Assembly: GCF_051251085.1 (NCBI RefSeq)
Contig: NZ_JBPCZH010000005.1
Coordinates: 124,001 to 188,000 of the forward strand
Origin: Cernens ardua
GTDB taxonomy: Bacteria; Pseudomonadota; Gammaproteobacteria; Pseudomonadales; Halomonadaceae
DNA length: 64,000 nt
Direction of reading: 5' to 3'
A program made the translations under genes and the position numbers. The stretch's first letter is position 1; the number at the start of each line of letters is the position of its first letter. Positions 63,363-64,000 of the stretch are shown here, piece by piece. The notes under the pieces were generated by a model. The model was not told the DNA's origin and did no database searches. It saw nothing but the letters and a program-made list of their open reading frames with translations.

Positions 63363-63976
63363 TGTGCGTTAGACTATCGCTCCCTTCAGGAGAAAGCGAA
63401 GAATCTTTCGGAGGCAGTGAGGATTCTTCCTTTGAACACACGTCTTCTCCCGCATATCCGTACTTGGCGAAACAACTGGCCTGCTTTACGGGGGACGCGG
63501 GCTGGTCTGCCTCTGTCATCAGGGATGCCTTGCTGGATTCTCAAAGAGAAGTTTGGAGTATTCTTGATGGAAGCCAGCCACTCGCCTTCTGTGTATTGCA
63601 TATTGGCCCATTTGAGCTGGAAATCGAAATGATCGCTGTGGCACCAGATCATCGTCGCCATGGTTTGGCTACGACATTGCTACGCCATGCGCAATCACGA
63701 GTGGGGGCATTGGGAAAAGAATCCCTGTTACTTGAAGTGCGGCGCTCCAATCATGCGGCACAGCGCCTGTATATGGCGCAAGGGATGCGGCAGGATGGGG
63801 TCAGAAAAGGGTATTATCCTGTTCAAGATGCTATATGCGGTGAATCTGCCCATGACGGTTTTTCACCTATTGCGGGTGAAACATCAACGTCTGATCATAT
63901 TGCAGTTAAGTCTTCTACAAACACGCCCATCGCAAGAGAGGATGCGCTGTTGTTTTCATGGGCGCCATTCGAGTAG
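63362..63976 (+). CDS. rimI: ribosomal protein S18 N-alanine acetyltransferase RimI with an insertion
   Basis: RimI acetylates the N-terminus of S18 with acetyl-CoA. The GNAT core is clear: FELEIEMIAVAPDHRRHGLATTLLRHA and LLLEVRRSNHAAQRLYMAQGM. The 204 residues exceed the usual 150: about 40 Ser/Thr-rich residues interrupt the C-terminus between GYYPVQDA and REDALLFSW, and the N-terminus is also extended. The ATG overlaps the holD stop and has AAGGA upstream. Confidence 0.88.
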   Translation: MCVRLSLPSGESEESFGGSEDSSFEHTSSPAYPYLAKQLACFTGDAGWSASVIRDALLDSQREVWSILDGSQPLAFCVLHIGPFELEIEMIAVAPDHRRHGLATTLLRHAQSRVGALGKESLLLEVRRSNHAAQRLYMAQGMRQDGVRKGYYPVQDAICGESAHDGFSPIAGETSTSDHIAVKSSTNTPIAREDALLFSWAPFE

Positions 63977-63982
63977 TTTTCC

Positions 63983-64000
63983 CTCTACCTCTACCTCTAC
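63983..64000 (+). repeat. CTCTAC hexanucleotide repeat reaching the window edge
   Basis: Three perfect copies of CTCTAC run to the last base of the window, just after the rimI stop. The full copy number cannot be seen. Confidence 0.7.

Noticed and set aside
1..64000. CRISPR array, prophage, insertion sequence, tRNA or rRNA genes
   Set aside because: No regularly spaced repeats, transposase, phage structural genes or cloverleaf/rRNA segments were seen on either strand. XerD is the housekeeping recombinase and not evidence of an integrated element.

Overview
The window is a chromosomal segment of a gammaproteobacterium. The evidence is the block corB-ypjD / ffh-rpsP-rimM-trmD-rplS, the order xerD-dsbC-hom-thrC-recJ, the order holD-rimI, and an RF2 gene with the classic in-frame UGA frameshift. 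The xerD-dsbC-hom-thrC-recJ and prfB-lysS orders are of the Pseudomonas/Oceanospirillales type. With roughly balanced base composition, a Halomonadaceae relative (for example near Zymobacter) is my best guess, but this rests on gene order and remembered protein similarity, not on a search. I see no tRNA, rRNA, insertion sequence, prophage or CRISPR array.

Layout. 1-5.5 kb: membrane protein genes and the SRP/ribosome/tRNA-modification operon. 5.5-12.3 kb: XerD recombinase, DsbC, homoserine dehydrogenase, threonine synthase and RecJ, all on the plus strand. 12.4-23.3 kb: a porin, PurU, a FetAB-type exporter, a short-chain dehydrogenase, a LysR regulator divergent from a two-gene membrane-fusion/FUSC efflux system, and oligopeptidase A. 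23.5-29.1 kb: an unusual neighbourhood with a YghO/BcerS-like GNAT-fold protein, three paralogous thymidylate-kinase-like P-loop kinases, an aspartyl-hydroxylase/LpxO-like dioxygenase and diacylglycerol kinase. I regard this as the most novel part of the window and suspect a lipid or envelope-modification pathway. 29.1-35 kb: DUF1653 protein, TcdA, TruC, DTW-domain protein, a monooxygenase-like small protein, Zn-independent L31 and TrkA. 35-43.7 kb: an APC permease with a nitrilase-family enzyme, dodecin, an OsmC-like protein, the NAD salvage enzymes PncA and PncB, and a FemAB-like acyltransferase. 43.8-47.7 kb: a complete SitABCD/YfeABCD Mn/Fe importer behind a cluster of TTAACC/GGTTAA half-sites. 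48-50.6 kb: LysR divergent from an AldA-type aldehyde dehydrogenase. 50.7-56 kb: an opp peptide importer with one fused double ATPase. 56.5-64 kb: prfB, lysS, an acidic conserved protein, an EmrB-type exporter, a BolA-like protein, a HolD-like psi subunit and RimI.

Recurring traits. Several proteins have hydrophilic low-complexity extensions or insertions compared with their families (HolD-like, RimI, DUF1653, TcdA, PrlC, kinase 2, SitA). TTG or GTG starts with good Shine-Dalgarno sequences are common. Overlapping stop/start pairs (TAATG, ATGA, TGATG) couple thrC-recJ, sitB-sitC-sitD, the efflux pair and holD-rimI.
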